NCBI GenBank assembly: GCA_005885025.1
Contig: VAYC01000107.1
Coordinates: forward strand, 1 to 6,561
DNA: 6,561 nt
DNA from: Actinomycetota bacterium
GTDB taxonomy: Bacteria > Actinomycetota > UBA4738
Reading direction: 5' to 3'
Part shown: piece by piece, positions 5,254 through 6,561 of the stretch
Position numbering within the stretch: the first letter of the stretch is position 1
Layout: each line of letters starts with the position of its first letter
Notes under the pieces: model-generated
Databases searched by the model: none
Told to the model about the DNA's origin: nothing
The model's input: the letters and a program-made list of their open reading frames with translations, nothing else
Translations under genes and position numbers: made by a program

Positions 5254-6176
5254 GCGCCCTTCTCCTCGTCGAGTTCCGCCGCCTCCTGGCCCGGAGGATC
5301 GTGCGGTTCGTGGGCGCGATGGCGCTCCTGGGGCTCCTCATCGCGGGCCTGGTCCTGTTCGTCCGATCCCATCGCCTCGATGCCCCCTCCACCGCTCGGT
5401 TGAGGACGAAGGTGGAGACGGCGTATCAGCTAGAGCTGGCGAGATGCTCGGCGGGGGACTTCGGCATTCCCCCCTCCGACATCCCGCCGGGTGAGACGTT
5501 GGAGCAGTTCTGCCAGGCGATCGTCCAGCCTCCTCCCCTCCCTGACCCCGCCTTTCACCTCACCCAGTACCGCGCCGTGGCCCAGGGGCTCTCGGGGTTG
5601 CTCGTCGCCCTGCTCGTCGTGCTCGGGGCCACCTCGGCCGGCGCCGAGTGGCATGCGGGGACGGTGACCACCCAACTCACCTGGGAGCCTCGACGGGCAC
5701 GCCTGTTCGGCGCGAAGGTCATCGTCGCGGCGGTGTTCGCCTTCGTCGCCTTCCTCGCCGTCGAAGCCCTCCTGTTCGGAGTCCTGACCCCAGCGGCGGT
5801 GTTCCGGGGAACCACCAGCGGGATCGACGCCCGGTGGTTCGAAGGAACGGTCGTGATCCTCCTCCGGGCCGGCGCGGTGGCGGCGATGGGGGCGGCGATC
5901 GGCCACGCCCTGGCCTGGCTCGCCCGGAACACCGCCGTGGCGGTCGGCGCGGCTCTTGGGTACGCGGCCGTCGTCGAGCCCCTTCTTCGCGCGGCGAGGC
6001 CGAAGTGGGAGCCCTGGTTCCTGGTGAGCAACGCGGTCCGGTTCATCACCGCTCACCCGCTCGACTTCGCCACCCGGGCCCGGTCCACGACGGGAGCCGG
6101 CGTGTTGCTCGCTGCCTACACCCTGGGCGCGGTCATCGTGACGCTCGCCGTCTTCCGGCGGCGAGACGTGACGTGA
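5250..6176 (+). CDS. ABC-2 type transporter permease
   Basis: This 308-aa membrane protein should be the partner of the ATPase encoded directly upstream. Six hydrophobic segments are visible at about residues 18-38, 107-129, 153-180, 199-223, 228-247 and 283-302, the usual ABC-2 layout. A large loop of about 65 residues between the first two (40-105) is predicted to lie outside; it is Pro-rich (IPPSDIPPGE, 73-82) and holds Cys66 and Cys88, which could form a disulfide. GAEWHAGTVTTQLTWEPRR (131-149) after the second helix matches the conserved cytoplasmic stretch of this family, which probably contacts the ATPase. The start at ATG 5250 overlaps the ATPase stop. The substrate cannot be told from sequence. 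Confidence 0.87.
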   Translation: MSALLLVEFRRLLARRIVRFVGAMALLGLLIAGLVLFVRSHRLDAPSTARLRTKVETAYQLELARCSAGDFGIPPSDIPPGETLEQFCQAIVQPPPLPDPAFHLTQYRAVAQGLSGLLVALLVVLGATSAGAEWHAGTVTTQLTWEPRRARLFGAKVIVAAVFAFVAFLAVEALLFGVLTPAAVFRGTTSGIDARWFEGTVVILLRAGAVAAMGAAIGHALAWLARNTAVAVGAALGYAAVVEPLLRAARPKWEPWFLVSNAVRFITAHPLDFATRARSTTGAGVLLAAYTLGAVIVTLAVFRRRDVT

Positions 6177-6181
6177 GTTCC

Positions 6182-6433
6182 ATGAGGCCGAGGAGCGACC
6201 CAAAGCGTCGGAGCCGGCTCTTTCGCGCGTTCGAACGCGCCGTGCTGGGGTTCGGCATGACCATCGTCGCGTTCTTCATCGAGCGGCGCCTGATCAAAGC
6301 CATCAAGAAGGGCCACGTGGAGGCGGCTCCCCGGACGGCCGCTGGCGGTCAGGAAGCGGAAGGTGTGCTGCCCCCCGCCGAAGGCGAGCTATCGGCCTCG
6401 GCGCACCAGGTCGGCCACCAGCCCCACGGCTAG
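6182..6433 (+). CDS. Small single-helix membrane protein, unknown function
   Basis: The ORF encodes 83 residues and starts 5 bp after the permease stop. Residues 1-18 are strongly basic, 19-33 form one short hydrophobic helix (AVLGFGMTIVAFFIE, 20-34), and 35-43 are basic again (RRLIKAIKK), followed by a low-complexity Ala/Glu/Gly tail. The spacing suggests it is the last gene of the transporter operon, perhaps an accessory subunit. I do not recognise a family. The ribosome binding site is weak (GTGAG just upstream). The last 15 codons lie antisense to the 3' end of a minus-strand gene, and the tail from about residue 55 on looks less like selected protein, so the true end may be earlier or the sequence may be altered there. 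The helix and its basic flanks are the best supported part. Confidence 0.55.
   Translation: MRPRSDPKRRSRLFRAFERAVLGFGMTIVAFFIERRLIKAIKKGHVEAAPRTAAGGQEAEGVLPPAEGELSASAHQVGHQPHG
6374..6402. terminator. Alternative hairpins at the convergent gene ends (terminator-like)
   Basis: GCCGAAGGC (6377-6385) can pair with GCCTCGGC (6395-6402) around a 9-nt loop with one bulged A. Alternatively CCCGCC (6374-6379) can pair with GGCGAG (6383-6388), with one wobble on the minus-strand RNA and loop GAA, directly after the minus-strand stop codon. The two structures exclude each other. Neither has a T-run on either strand, so this is a weak terminator candidate in an otherwise sensible place. Confidence 0.25.
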
Positions 6434-6561
6434 GAGCCCGCCGGCCGTACCCAGCGTTACGGGGATCCATCCGGCGACGTGCGTCGAGCTCGCCGTGATG
6501 GCCGTGGCGACCAGCGCGCCACCCGCGGTGAGTGACAGCGACAACCGCCGCCCCGCCCGGC
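6389..6561 (-). CDS. Hypothetical membrane protein, partial (N-terminus beyond right edge)
   Basis: The minus strand is open from the right edge to a TAG at 6391-6389, giving the last 56 residues of a protein. They contain two probable membrane helices, LSLSLTAGGALVATAITA (6-23) and GWIPVTLGTAGGLLAVGLVA (30-49), then the basic tail DLVRRGR. The other two minus frames over this stretch give Arg/Gly/Cys-rich sequence, so this is the likely coding frame. The family is not recognisable from the fragment. It converges on the transporter operon and overlaps the end of the small ORF by 45 bp. Confidence 0.6.
   Translation of the reverse strand, partial: RAGRRLSLSLTAGGALVATAITASSTHVAGWIPVTLGTAGGLLAVGLVADLVRRGR

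Noticed and set aside
5430..6203. Minus-strand open frame of 257 codons opposite the permease
   Set aside because: It is very hydrophilic and Arg/Glu/Gly-rich, the mirror of a hydrophobic permease gene, and has no motif. The permease reading is supported by its six helices and its overlap with the ATPase.

Overview
The window is dense, GC-rich bacterial DNA. GC is about 80% in one sampled 60-base row of the permease gene and about 57-62% in two sampled rows of the lysozyme gene. Codons end mostly in G or C, GTG starts occur, and several genes have a TANNNT-like -10 element a few bases before the start codon with no Shine-Dalgarno site. Together these suggest an actinobacterial (Actinomycetota-like) genome, possibly an uncultured lineage. 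This is inferred from composition and gene style; no phylogenetic marker is present.

Layout, left to right. (1) A minus-strand GNAT-type acetyltransferase gene with a GTG start at 522 runs off the left edge. (2) Only 22 bp away, a plus-strand gene for a membrane-anchored GH25 lysozyme diverges from it; the two appear to share one overlapping, probably leaderless divergent promoter. (3) A convergent minus-strand gene encodes a complete S9-family serine peptidase (beta-propeller plus alpha/beta hydrolase). An 80-bp gap with two small hairpins separates it from the lysozyme gene. (4) Divergent from the peptidase, a plus-strand gene starts with a zinc ribbon but changes reading frame at a run of six C. 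(5) A stand-alone receiver-domain (CheY-like) response regulator follows. (6) Next comes an ABC exporter of the BcrA/ABC-2 type: ATPase, permease overlapping it by 4 bp, and a small one-helix membrane protein 5 bp further on. (7) A minus-strand membrane-protein gene enters from the right edge, and its 3' end overlaps the small ORF tail to tail.

How they might work together. The ATPase, permease and probably the small membrane protein form one transport operon that moves an unknown substrate. The zinc-ribbon protein and the receiver protein are co-directional, but no histidine kinase is in view, so their pathway is unknown. The lysozyme, acetyltransferase and peptidase look like independent housekeeping or accessory genes. 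I see no RNA gene, insertion sequence, CRISPR array or phage module. I found no convincing undescribed system. The points most worth a second look are the frame change in the zinc-ribbon gene, the overlapping divergent promoter, and the tail-to-tail gene overlap at the right edge.
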